24,260 nucleotides of DNA from Reticulitermes lucifugus (Eukaryota; Arthropoda; Insecta; Blattodea; Rhinotermitidae), in NCBI GenBank assembly GCA_026260175.1, contig JAKCWW010004517.1, positions 1 through 24,260 of the forward strand, given 5' to 3'. Positions 1 to 9,312 of the stretch are shown here, one piece after another. The stretch's first letter is position 1; each line of letters starts with the position of its first letter. The translations under genes and the position numbers were made by a program. The notes beneath the pieces are model-generated. The model worked only from the letters and a program-made list of their open reading frames with translations, ran no database searches and was not told the origin of the DNA.

Positions 1-220
1 ATTTTTTAGCCCTCTAAAACTGTAAAAAGGGTGCGCATTAGATTCGAGAATATACGGTAGTCCCCTCTGTCTCCTCTACAAAAAGCAATGACTATAAGAC
101 ACCTGTGTCTCACAGCAACTGTTTAACAATAAAACTGATCACTTCATTTATACCACATCTCAAAAATTTAATATAGCACATCCTGGTCTATGCAATTTAA
201 AAAGACAAAAGAAGGTATAC

Positions 221-413
221 CTGTCTATTAAGGATGCAAATGGCTGTACAGCAAGAGATGAACCTAAGATGATCAGCAAATCACACTTGGGAAAATCTTT
301 TTCAACACAAGAAAAGAAACGTGATGGTAAATTTTCTCCAAAGAAAACTATGTCTGGCTTTACAACACCATTACACTTCTCACAGCTGGGAACTGAATCA
401 GAGAATATTCGCT
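221..413 (-). CDS. Sirt2: Sirt2 coding exon 6 (second zinc knuckle, KPDIVFFGE)
   Basis: It encodes residues 220-282: [15 protein letters not shown] with zinc ligands C229/C232, [12 protein letters not shown], and [14 protein letters not shown]. The acceptor is TTTCAG|AG and the donor is ACAG|GTATAC. It leaves two bases over, so the next exon must begin with one base completing the codon. That exon is beyond the left edge. Confidence 0.95.
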
Positions 414-3400
414 CTGAAAGAAAACCAACCACGAAATTATTTTAAAATACATTATTTGAAAAGAAACAGTATTCTGGCCTCCAGATGTCTGACACTGACT
501 TTGACAAACACCAAAAGTACATGGTATTGCAAACTCGGTGCAGGCCACTTTTTCTGTAAATAAGAAGCTGTGAACTCGTGAAGAAGACTGAATCTGCCAA
601 TAAGCTGTGTCTCGGAACTAAACATGACTATCTTTAAGATATCTTGCCCATGCAAGACAGCTTTCACCAAGCTAAACAAAAGCAGCAGTGGCACTGAATG
701 AATGTAGTGTCATCTGCAGTTAATCCCATAAATAATATTCAATGTGAGTATATAATTTCCTTAAAAAATATATGTTGAATGAAATCAGATGGATGTCTCA
801 AAGTGTCAGCAGCCCAACAGCCCAAATATTCTATTAAATTCCTATCATATTCATATTCACATATACTTATTATTCATGTCAGAGTGTACAGAAGACTGCA
901 TATGCTAACACTGGATTTTTTTTTGGCAGTACACAGCGTTTATATCCAGTTTTATAAACAATATTATTTAACAGTCGGTGCCTTAATCTACCAGTAATAT
1001 TAACCAATCCTGAAATATCCCTCATAGTCTAGATATCTTGTTATTCCAATCACTGATCACATGAGTGATGCCAACACCAAAGCCATTTACCACTGACTCG
1101 CCAAAAATCAGGAGCTATGAAACCTAGTACACCTACTGTTAACAGCTCTGCTGACTGCCTTGTCACATGCCATTCTACTAGTAGTAATTAGTCTTGACGA
1201 ACACCTCAATGGATACACATTTAAGGCATGCAACAGAAATGCTAATAATGATCATCAGAACTGGTAAAATAACATAAGTTATTCAGACTGGAGAATACTA
1301 TATGTAAACATGGCATGTGATAAAATGTTCATATGACTGGCAACTCTTTACTGTTATCTGCCTACCACAAGGACATTTAACAGATCTACCTTTCATCCAG
1401 TCAAGTGCATATTCTTGTCTGCATTCAAGACAATGGGATGTATGGAATGTTCCATGAGCCTCTACAATCTTCTCTGCGGGTAGCCCCGCTACTCGCTCCA
1501 GTGTGTCGATATTCTGTTTTTACATAAAGGGAAATTAGTTCGAAGGAATAACACAGTATTTGTATAACTCAATTGTCATATTAACATTTCATAATATAAA
1601 AATTTAAAAACCTGGGAATAATGGCGACGTAGCAGCCCCTTCTCATTTAAAAGTCGTATAAAATAATGACATGTAGTTGGCTTGAAAGAACCAGGGTACA
1701 ACTCCTTTGCAAGAGTGAAGAATGGTTGCGGATTATGTCGGAAAAAGCCTATCTCAAAGATTGCCTGAGGGTCAGGTAACTTGTACTTTTCTAAATTGTG
1801 GTAGAGACCAGATCCTGGGGAACGGAAATCTGGAATACCAGCCGCTACACAAAGAAAATACAGTGTTAAAAACTGTATGTTTTGTTATAATGAAGTGTTT
1901 ATTTCTTCACTTTCCTAGGAATGCAGGAAATCAGTGCAGATAACTGGCATTTACATTAATGCAGAAAACATTATTTCACATGGATTCCACATGCTGACCC
2001 ATTACAAAAGTCTCTGGAAAAATCTTAACTTGCTGCACTTAACTAAGTGGCAGTGTTGCACTTTAAACTTCAGTAATTAAATTATGTTGTTGACAATGCG
2101 GAGACCTGGGTCAACATAAAGTTGTCTGGACTAACAAAAGTAAATAAATGCCACATTAAGGTACAGGTTATGGAGCTTAGATAATATTTATAGCAGTGTT
2201 AGTAACTTTAAATACAGCCCAGATCTCAAACTAAATGGTACTGTAAAGCTGGTCCACTATGTTCACCAAATTGTTCATTGTCTAAGTTTGAAAACATACT
2301 CTTTAGATTTAACAGTTCTCACAATTGTGTGTCACTGTCAGTGATATAAAGCGAAGTTTGTGTTATGAAGGCATATGGGGAGAGCAGAGGTATAGCTCCA
2401 CTCTTTCTTAATCCTAACACTATTTCGGGGCAAGTGGTCAACTTCATGCCCAGGCCACTTCACCCGTGGGAAGGTAACAGCTACTAAACAAAGTATTTGT
2501 CAACATGTGTATTTCATGGCAGCCTCTGATCCACCAATAAGTTTTTCAGATCCTGCAACAGAAACCTGTGTCCATGAACAGCAGTGGCACAATGTGGTAA
2601 TGATGGAACACTATGTACAGTCTAAGTCTCGTAACACATTTCTCTAATGAATGGTTTCAATAAATGCAATAAGAACATGCAAATATACAAACCCAAGACA
2701 AAGGGTCATATAAACAAACATACTGTTTCAAAACATTATGTACAAGAAATAATTCCATTCTTAACACATTGTGTTTCATTTGAACTGTTCAGCTTACATA
2801 CTCTGCAGAGAGTCACTATGTCCCTAAACATTGGAAAAACAAACTGGGTGTGCTTGGGCTTATTTGCAGACGCCGTGGCTGTTAACCAAGTGGCTAGAGG
2901 GGGCACCTGTTAGTCTTATCTCATTACAAATGGAACTCAGGATGTCATAGTGCACTTGTGAAATTTATTCAGCTGAAGAAGGAGTGTTAATTTGCAATAC
3001 TTTTGCAATATACGCATCACTAAAAAAAAGTAGCCGAAAGTTTTGTAAAAAAAAAATCCTCGTCAATAGTGCCGCAAAAATGAGCAATATCCAGAGGAGT
3101 GGAAAATTTCTGAATTTCACTTTCAGTGCTGGGCAAAAACAAAATAGCAAAACTTGTATTTTTCTCGGATGAGGCATGGTTCACATTATGTAGTATAGTT
3201 AATGTGAACAGCCAAAATAATGTGTTGGTGTTACAAAAATCCCCATGCAATTAATGTAGTTTCCTTAAAAGTGTGGTCAGTGTGCATGAAATCATAGGGC
3301 CCATGTCTTTTGAAGAAACAAATTCTGACCAATATGTTTAATTAATCCTGACACCATTATACAGGGAATGAACTCAAGAATAAAAAATGTAGGGAAATCC

Positions 3401-5118
3401 ACATTCCTTGCAAGAGTTGAAAGGCATTTTTGAACAAAACTGTTAAATTTTCAAAATGAACTTTGTTGCATGCCAAGGCAGCTTTTCCGAAGGTCACACC
3501 TTCAATACCCTGCTGCAAAAGCTCGAGGTCAACCCTTCACTACCCTGCTATGAAATGAGGCAAGTATAACTGTAGGAGAACAAACAGACTTTTGAACTCC
3601 TTGCAGATTCAAACAGAAAAAAGTCCAGGCTGTATGTATGAGTGAATTAAAAAATGCCTATATATATTAAAAATTAACACAGCAACTTCAAAAAGGTCCA
3701 CTATGGTGTAATTTGCAATTACCTGTTAGAACAGTTTTGCAGGTGACAGTCTTCCATTTTCATATTTAGTTTGAAACATAAATGTAATATATAACTTTCA
3801 ATATTTCTTACAAAATTTATGGTGGTATAATTGTTTTATATTTCTAATAAGCATCTGTTAAAACTGTCAAAAATAAAATTACATTGCACCAATTACAATG
3901 AATAAACATGAATGTAGAGCAACCTAACATGTATGTACACACACACATACAGAACATACACAAAAAATAATTTCACTTACATGTAGATATACCAGCTCCT
4001 GCCATTGTGATTACATTTCTGCAATTATGTTCTTCAATATACTTTATTACACCATCAACAGATGCTTCAGTTAGCACCTGGAAGAAATAATGTCCCATTA
4101 CTTTGTCATACTATACAAGACTTAAGAGTAAATCCATCATAACCTTGCAGCTGCAATTTTTATTTATTTTACTGAAACCAACATCCACAATAAAATAGTA
4201 TTAATAATACTGTAAATCATTCCAAGACAACTGCCTACTTTTCAAGCCCTCTTGGTCTTAAAACCAGCATGGTCTGCAAGTAACCATGCAGTGTGAGATG
4301 TGGGTATAAAAAGTCTCAAGGGTATAACAAAATCATAAAATTTGGTTGGGGTTGTGATCAAACCACTGACTACACATGAACCACAGCTTGTGTTTCAAGA
4401 TCTCTGGCCATTATGCCACATTTAGTACAGGCAAAGATAGCGCAGTCCCTTGCTTGACTACATGCCATGCAATTCAGACACATGGGGGAATGAATGTAAT
4501 GCTCTGCACATTCTTAACCTCAGCTCTAGATGGAGGTGAATGATCAGCTTCTCGCTCCGGCCATTTTACACCCGGCAGCCGTCAAACATGAGGAGGCTAG
4601 AGGGGCGCTATGGCCAATCTGGATACCATGGGGAGTGAAAAGTCCTTGGTCCTGTCGGAAATCGAACCACGATTTCTCGGTCGTTCATTCCTTCGCCTCG
4701 TCACTATACCAGCGTGCTACCCGGCTTATTCTAACACAAGAGTCCAATCAAATTATTTAACCCTAATATAAGGTACTGTTCTTTAACCTATCAAAAAATA
4801 AATTGACTATACCTTGGTCTTTTCTTCCGGTACTTCTTTCTCATCATCATCAAAAAATCCTAATTTCTCAGCTAAATATCTTCGAATCATGTCAACTGTT
4901 CCTTCATCTTCGCTATTCCGCCGACGTCGGGCTTTGGATGAAGTGCCATTATTCTTATCATCTGACGATTCGCCTTTCTGTCTTTTATCCTCTGCACATA
5001 TTAACATGTATCAGAATTAAACATAATACAAATGGAAATCACTTATCACAAAGAGTTACGAATAATTATGTACGGCTTAGTTTGTAACTGCCCTACCATC
5101 GCTCCCTGAAGATGCCAT
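221..5118 (-). CDS. Sirt2: Sirt2, NAD-dependent protein deacetylase (six exons, C-terminus off window)
   Basis: Class I sirtuin that removes acetyl (and related acyl) groups from lysines using NAD+; SIRT2 orthologues act mainly in the cytosol on tubulin and other proteins. The spliced exons 5118-5097, 4991-4813, 4077-3981, 1844-1612, 1513-1390 and 413-221 total 848 nt, giving 282 residues plus two bases with every junction in phase. Seen: a basic patch KARRRR (27-32, possible NLS), NAD-binding GAGIS (94-98) followed by [13 protein letters not shown] (177-180), catalytic His197 in EAHG, zinc ligands C205/C208 and C229/C232, then KPDIVFFGE (237-245) and GSSL (269-272). Order and spacing match animal SIRT2 rather than the mitochondrial paralogues. 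About 100 C-terminal residues are expected to the left of position 1; I found no further exon in 1-220. It is divergent from Hph, with 583 bp between start codons. No disabling mutation was seen. Confidence 0.95.
414..1389 (-). other. Sirt2 intron 5
   Basis: AT-rich, CpG-poor intron of 976 nt between exons 5 and 6. I see no coding similarity, tRNA-like box or clear inverted repeat in it. Confidence 0.85.
1390..1513 (-). CDS. Sirt2: Sirt2 coding exon 5 (catalytic His, first zinc knuckle)
   Basis: It encodes residues 178-218, starting [11 protein letters not shown]. It contains catalytic His197 in VEAHGTF and the zinc ligands of HCLECR (C205, C208). The acceptor is AACAG|AAT and the donor is AAAG|GTAGAT. 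The last G plus AG of exon 6 makes Glu219. The Cys-x2-Cys spacing is tighter than the Cys-x4-Cys of human SIRT2. Confidence 0.95.
1612..1844 (-). CDS. Sirt2: Sirt2 coding exon 4 (cofactor-binding loop)
   Basis: It encodes residues 101-177, AGIPDFRSP through LLRRHYSQ, including the cofactor-binding loop, FEIGFF and the AKELYPG segment diagnostic of SIRT2. The acceptor is GTGTAG|CG and the donor is CAG|GTTTTT, a weak donor for a 98-nt intron (1514-1611). It leaves in phase 0, directly before NIDTLE of exon 5. Confidence 0.95.
1845..3980 (-). other. Sirt2 intron 3
   Basis: A 2,136-nt AT-rich intron. It holds one diverged SINE fragment (from about 2366), a weak 36-bp-spaced direct repeat (3488-3520 and 3524-3555, both ending in TACCCTGCT-type sequence) and a short CA run near 3940-3950. 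Otherwise nothing is recognised. Confidence 0.8.
2366..2490 (-). repeat. SINE family A, truncated copy 1
   Basis: Shares an ordered set of short blocks with the copies at 15310, 17775 and 11665: AGGTATA, CTCCACTCTTTCTTAA, AGTGGTCAAC, GCCCAGGCC and TGGGAAGG. The tRNA-like head is missing. Orientation is assigned from full copies, whose pol III boxes are on the minus strand. It is CpG-depleted, so old or germline methylated. Confidence 0.65.
3981..4077 (-). CDS. Sirt2: Sirt2 coding exon 3 (NAD-binding GAG motif)
   Basis: It encodes [17 protein letters not shown] and then [12 protein letters not shown], containing the Rossmann-fold glycine motif GAGIS. The acceptor is TTCCAG|GTG and the donor is T|GTAAGTG, a strong consensus. 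The final T joins CG of exon 4 to make a Ser codon, giving the sirtuin signature GAGISTSAGIPDFR across the junction. Confidence 0.95.
4240..4425 (-). repeat. tRNA-derived SINE in Sirt2 intron 2
   Basis: On the minus strand, starting near 4424, a box-A-like TGGCATAATGG is followed about 50 nt later by a box-B-like GGTTTGATCAC, a spacing that fits a tRNA-derived pol III head. No full cloverleaf is claimed. The tail boundary to the left is uncertain. Confidence 0.55.
4480..4735 (-). repeat. SINE family A, copy 2, with tRNA-like head
   Basis: The body carries family blocks (TTAACCTCAGC, GATGGAGGTGA, GGAGGCTAGA). At the right end, read on the minus strand, there is a tRNA-like head: GGTAGCACGCTGG (box A region) and GTGGTTCGATTTC (box B). 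It lies in Sirt2 intron 2 and is sense relative to Sirt2. Confidence 0.7.
4813..4991 (-). CDS. Sirt2: Sirt2 coding exon 2 (N-terminal extension)
   Basis: It encodes residues 8-67: an acidic/basic low-complexity stretch, then [15 protein letters not shown], which resembles the helix found ahead of the catalytic core in insect Sirt2. The acceptor is TGTGCAG|AG and the donor is AAG|GTATAG. The exon is 179 nt, entering in phase 1 and leaving in phase 0. The KARRRR patch is a possible nuclear-localisation signal. Confidence 0.9.
5097..5118 (-). CDS. Sirt2: Sirt2 coding exon 1 (start codon)
   Basis: Twenty-two coding bases encode MASSGSD plus the first base of a Glu codon. The ATG is at 5118-5116. 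The donor reads G|GTAGGG at 5097/5096. The single base left over joins the AG that opens exon 2 to make GAG, so the frame is kept. The intron is only 105 nt (4992-5096). The start is inferred from the splice fit; a 5' UTR must lie above 5118. Confidence 0.8.
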
Positions 5119-5701
5119 GAACAAAGTGTGTAGAGATTACTACAAATAGAACTAATTTCTTTTATATTGTATACTTCTATTACTAATATTTATTCCAATT
5201 TACAGCTGTCAGGCAACAGGAAACACTTCAAAACATAACCCTCTTCACGCAACCCCACAACAATACGGACAATGCAACGGGATACCAAAAATCAAAGTAA
5301 TCCGTGCTGTGAACCTCTAGCGCGATGATCTGTGCTCTAGCGTGATCTGTCCATTATAATCTCAATCTTATCTCTGCTTCAGACATTATTCGTGTCACTG
5401 CATTGGGATTTTGTGAAGGGAAAGTGAGGTAAATGTTGATAATGCAAGTTGATTTGTAAGTCAAATCAGCAATTATTTCTTAAGATTGTCATTCATTATA
5501 TTTGTTATTTCCTATAACATCTCTTCTTTGTTCGATGAATAAATCGTACCATATTCTGGGGTTATGCGATATAGTGGTATGTACAAATTAAAAATTTTGG
5601 CCTGCCTGGTGTTTTTTTTAATAATTTGATTATAGTAGTGCATTGCAAAAAGAGGTGCCGTAGTAACATGTCGGCGTAAAAGATAGTCGGTAACCCGAAG
5701 T
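5119..5701. promoter_or_regulatory. Shared divergent promoter region of Sirt2 and Hph
   Basis: 583 bp separate the two outward-facing start codons, so both core promoters and both 5' UTRs must lie here unless there are upstream non-coding exons. No clear TATA box is placed convincingly. RCGTG cores, the heart of HIF response elements, occur at 5340-5344 (plus) and 5246-5250 (minus). CpG frequency is higher here than in the flanking introns. An in-frame TAG at 5684 blocks N-terminal extension of Hph. A bidirectional function is inferred from geometry only. Confidence 0.7.
5315..5351. repeat. Short tandem duplication in the divergent promoter
   Basis: Two adjacent units, 5315-5334 and 5335-5351, both start CTCTAGCG and end GATCTGTG/GATCTGTC; the second lacks three bases. 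The second copy contains the GCGTG core. Confidence 0.7.
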
Positions 5702-6652
5702 ATGAATACAGCTGATTGTCGCGTGGCTTGTCAAGTGTGTGGATTGACAGAGGGAGTACTCGTTTGTTCTCGTTGTAAGTGCGTTTATTACTGTTCGAAA
5801 GCACATCAAGCGCTACACTTTAAGAAACACAAAACGTTTTGTATAAAAAACAGGGTTGACAAGAAGCGTGAAGTTCAAAATAACCTGTCTATAGGTACAG
5901 TTGTCTCGGTCATTGAGTCAGAAAATTATAAAGGAATTATCGCAAAACCTACAAGGAATGGCGAACGAGAACTCAATGTGAATGACAGTGTTGACACTTG
6001 TGCAGAGGTTGACAGATGCGAAGGCGCTGTTGCTGGGAACACTAGTCCAATTACATACGAAGGTAGTTCAGAGAGTGAGATTCTTAATGCGGTAACAGAA
6101 ATTTTAAGCCCAACACTTGATTTCATTACTAGCTCGTCTAATGACTCATTGGATATCAACAGTATTGCAGCGTTAAATGATATGCCTTCGCAAGAAAGGG
6201 AAATTGTTGCGGCTCCGTTAAATGCAAATGGATTTAAAGCGTTCCCAGAAATCAGGTTACTGGATGTTGATGCTCGCCCGCCTTTCTTGCATAGACAGGA
6301 TAGAGATAAAGAATTAGAAGAAGTTTGCTGGAATGTGATCAGAGACATGGATACCTATGGTGTGTGTGTTGTTGATAACTTTTTGGGACCTGAAATGGGG
6401 ATGGCAGTATTGGATGAAGTCAGAACCATGTATGGCAAGGGTGTTTTCAAAGATGGACAGCTAGTGAGCAACAAAGCAAAGAATGATTTGAAAACAATTC
6501 GTGGTGATCAAATTACATGGCTGGATGGTAAAGAAAGCTCCTGTAGAAACATTGGTTTTCTGATCAGTCAAGTTGATAACATCATAGTTCGTGCCAATAA
6601 CATGGGTGATAATGGAAAAATGGGTGACTACACTATCAATGGAAGAACAAAG
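5702..6652 (+). CDS. Hph: HIF prolyl 4-hydroxylase (Hph/EGLN), first coding exon
   Basis: Oxygen sensor: family members hydroxylate prolines of HIF-alpha using O2, Fe(II) and 2-oxoglutarate, marking it for VHL-dependent degradation. The 317 residues begin with a MYND zinc finger: C10/C13, C22/C25, C31/H35, H43/C47. A low-complexity acidic linker (about 60-200) follows, then the start of the catalytic domain (about 204-317) with YGVCVVDNFLG (219-229), DGQLVS (251-256), RGDQITWLDGKE (267-278) and TINGRTK at the end. This order is that of animal EGLN1/PHD2. The start is fixed by an in-frame TAG at 5684. The exon ends AAG|GTATGT in phase 0 after NGRTK, the point where, as I recall, human EGLN1 exon 1 also ends. 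The Fe(II) ligands (HxD...H) and the 2-oxoglutarate Arg lie in later exons not seen here. Reading through the donor gives a stop at 6725-6727. Confidence 0.95.
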
Positions 6653-7727
6653 GTATGTTCTAACACACATAAAAGCATAGTTTTAGATAATGAGCTTTGT
6701 ATCATAAACCATGTAACTGCCCTTTAACCTTTTTCTTAGTGCTTATGTTGTGTTTCCCAGTACTGCTCAAGAAGTCGCTTTCATGCAGTGGTGTTCAGCT
6801 GTTAAAGAATGTTGGGATAGAAACCACAGTCATAAATGTTCTGCATTCACTTTCAAACTGTTGGGTTTCTGTTTATTAATTTATTTCTTATGGAAACATG
6901 AGTAACCAACTTGGTTGTGGGTTTTGCAATAAGATTTTCTTTAAACACATTTTATGTGCAAATTTGGTATAGTTCATAGAAGTGATGCATTTGTAATTAA
7001 TGAGGGTTATTAAGCAAAGGTGTTCTGTTTGTATTGAATTGTGTGTTTCTTTTATCAGAGATACTATAATTCTGGTTTGTTCCATTTGCAGCAGGAGAAA
7101 TGTTTTAAAAAATATTTAGTATGCATGACAAGGTTATGTTAAGTGGGTTTCTTGTCACCACATTGCGTTGCATCCTTAGGTTTGAAATGGAAGAAATGAC
7201 CCCCAGACACAGAAAGTAGCTGCAGACACATTGAATAAGCAGTGATAAGTAGGTGACGAGGAGTGGTCCTCCAGCTTGCGCATTCTTCCAAAGCATTGTT
7301 ACAACAAAAGTTGCACGTGGGGCTAGACTTAGATGGATTTTTTGAAATGACATGGACAGTGGGCATGAGATTTGGAACTTAGAATGTAAGGAGTCACTGT
7401 CCATAATGAAAAGGGTGGAAGGATATGAGTTGGGTTAGTTTGGCTCGGGACAGAGATCATTGGTGAGCTTATGGGAACATATGATAAAGAAACTTCAGGT
7501 TCCATGAGAGGTGGGGAATTTCTGTCTAATGTCACTGAGACAGTATTTGCCTTTAAAGAAGGATTCTGCTCCATGGAGTTCTAGTTAGATAATTGTCCCA
7601 GCAGAAGGATCCACTACATTTACTCACAGTTCGTGATGAATTTGTCCATCACCAGTAGTTACTACATTGGAAGAAAACAGTTAAAGATAAACTGCATTTT
7701 GTGTGATGCCATGTGCTCCAGTAGATA
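6653..7727. other. CpG-poor intronic sequence
   Basis: No gene, tRNA-like box or transposase similarity recognised. The sequence is TG-rich and CpG-poor (5 CpG counted by hand in 7201-7800), as expected of anciently methylated DNA. Confidence 0.6.
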
Positions 7728-7879
7728 CCAACTGGGCAATGCCATGTGCTCTGGTAGGTATATACCAACACTTAAGAGAAACCTGCTGCCTCCATAACCA
7801 GGGTCCTGATAATGGAGGTAGCAGGTCCATCTAAGTGTCATTACATATTTACCAGACTACAGTGTCTCACATCCCAGGT
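7728..7879. repeat. Foldback (long imperfect hairpin), MITE-like
   Basis: Arms 7728-7802 and 7805-7879 are reverse complements with mismatches and small gaps. The core is ACCTGCTGCCTCCAT against ATGGAGGTAGCAGGT, with a 2-nt apex; the ACACTTA and TCTGGTA blocks also pair. The left arm contains a 33-bp-spaced repeat of ATGCCATGTGCTC (7706 and 7739). It could be a palindromic MITE or a hairpin RNA source. Confidence 0.6.
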
Positions 7880-8944
7880 GATGGTTATGTTCATAATCAC
7901 TGCTATGAGAGCTAAATGTCTGAAACTCAGATGATTGTTATTTTCATGTTTTTGACATGGAGTAGTTATGTAGGTGACACTGATGTTTTGGAGTAATATG
8001 TTTCCATTTTAAGGATTGAGGGAATAGTGCTGAAGTTTATGCAGAAGTAATGCTATGAGGATTTTGAATCTGTTGCCTCTCCTCTTTCCATGGTTCTGAT
8101 TAGCCACATCACTGTTGTTCCCTGCTATATAATTGAACCACATTTTCTTGTATCTGTGAGGTGTGAATTTGCAGACTGGATTCATATAGCTAAGGATAGG
8201 GGCCAGTAATGGGCTTTTTAGGCTCCATAAAAGGGGGCTGAGTTTCATGAGCAGCTTTGTATCTGTTGAATTCTGAAGAAAGACTGTGTGCCATTGAGTC
8301 AGTATGGAACTATCCAGGGGACATTTAATTTTATGATGTTGCGCAGCATTAGGTGTAGCAGAGGGCTATTTATTTTTCAAACAGCTTACCTGACAGGAAG
8401 TATTTTGGTTATGTCATAAATTAGGTGAAAAAGTGATGATTACTTTTGATTGTACCTGGGTTTGGTAAGAAAAGCCCAATTTTCTGCCAACATTGTTAAT
8501 GGATATTGACATTTGCTTGTGCCTTGTGTGGCTAGGATTTATCATGCAACATGGAGTGCAGATTGTGACGAGACAGCGTAGCAGTAATAGTGGCACAGGA
8601 ATGAAGAAATGGCTGCATTGAACACATAACATTAACATTCGCATAGAATTACCATACCTGCTTTAATTCATGTCACTTTCACCCTGTGGTGATTATCTGC
8701 CAGGCCTGCCTTGAACCTGTTTGAAGTGGAATATGAAGGAATTCAGTGGCAATGCACCACCAGTGTTTGTAATAGATCTGTTCGGAATTTAGTTGCTTTG
8801 TGACTAATGAATTAAGAAAAGCTCCAATAACAATATTTGTGAGTCAGGTTTAGTGGGCTACTACCAGTATCTTTTTTTTTTAACTGAAACCCACCTGTAA
8901 GTGGTTTCATATGTCTCTTTGCGTGAATGACGTTTTGGCATTGT
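7880..8944. other. CpG-poor intronic sequence
   Basis: Nothing coding or tRNA-like recognised. A T-run at about 8871-8881 lies just left of the hAT-like MITE. Confidence 0.6.
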
Positions 8945-9312
8945 CAGGGGCATAGCTNGGGGGGGGGGAGTGGTGCGGCCACCCCGGGCCGCAGACTCCA
9001 GAGGGGCTGCAAAATGAATATTTTCGATAAAAAGCATACAAACCAGCAACCCCTGATGATGGCCCATTTGGGCCGAAACACGTGTCGGGTTAAGTGATAA
9101 GTTTATCTAGTTATAATTTTGTGCAATACATGTTGGTATATATATACAATTTTTAAAAAAAATATGTGTGTTCAGCAATTTTTAAATTATTGAGCCAAAT
9201 AAAACTAAATTCAATAAACAATTGCGATTCATGTAAAGTTCATAATTTCTTTTAGGGGCAGCCATCGTGATTACTCGCCCCAGGCACAAAAAAAAACCAA
9301 GCTACGCCACTA
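8945..9312. mobile_element. Non-autonomous hAT-like transposon (MITE)
   Basis: The left end, CAGGGGCATAGCTNGG at 8945, is matched by the inverted right end, TAGTGGCGTAGCTTGG read from 9312 leftward. Both resemble the CAGTGGCGTAGC termini of hAT elements. The flanking octamers GGCATTGT (8937-8944) and GACATGGT (9313-9320) agree at 6 of 8 positions, as expected of a decayed 8-bp hAT target duplication. G-rich then C-rich subterminal sequence (CCCCGGGCCGC) also fits. There is no transposase inside; the AT-rich centre carries a hammerhead motif. The single ambiguous base is at 8958. Confidence 0.75.
9048..9091 (+). ncRNA. Candidate type I hammerhead ribozyme
   Basis: All hammerhead core elements are present in order. 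Stem I 5' strand AACCC (9048-9052); CTGATGA (9053-9059); stem II GGCCC/GGGCC (9061-9065, 9070-9074) with loop ATTT; GAAA (9075-9078); a two-base-pair stem III (A9078-U9085, C9079-G9084) with a 4-nt loop; cleavage-site GTC ending at C9086; stem I 3' strand GGGTT (9087-9091), which pairs perfectly with AACCC. One extra U (9060) sits between the core and stem II; a single inserted base at that position is known in some natural hammerheads. The very short stem III and open stem I are typical of the minimal type I hammerheads of Penelope-like elements and related retroelements. Predicted cleavage is 3' of C9086. Activity is not shown by sequence alone. Confidence 0.75.

Noticed and set aside
1..220. 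Search for the next Sirt2 exon
   Set aside because: No frame gives the expected RLLIN-type continuation, so the exon is taken to be outside the window.
2870..2950. tRNA-like TGGCTGTTAACCAAGTGGCT stretch in Sirt2 intron 3
   Set aside because: No box B at the right distance, so not reported as a SINE.
5926..6348. 140-residue minus-strand open reading frame opposite Hph exon 1
   Set aside because: Shadow of the Hph exon in the antisense frame; no independent motif.
6653..6727. Extension of the Hph reading frame by 24 residues past NGRTK
   Set aside because: It is intron read-through beyond a strong GTATGT donor at the expected splice site; the added residues do not match the family.
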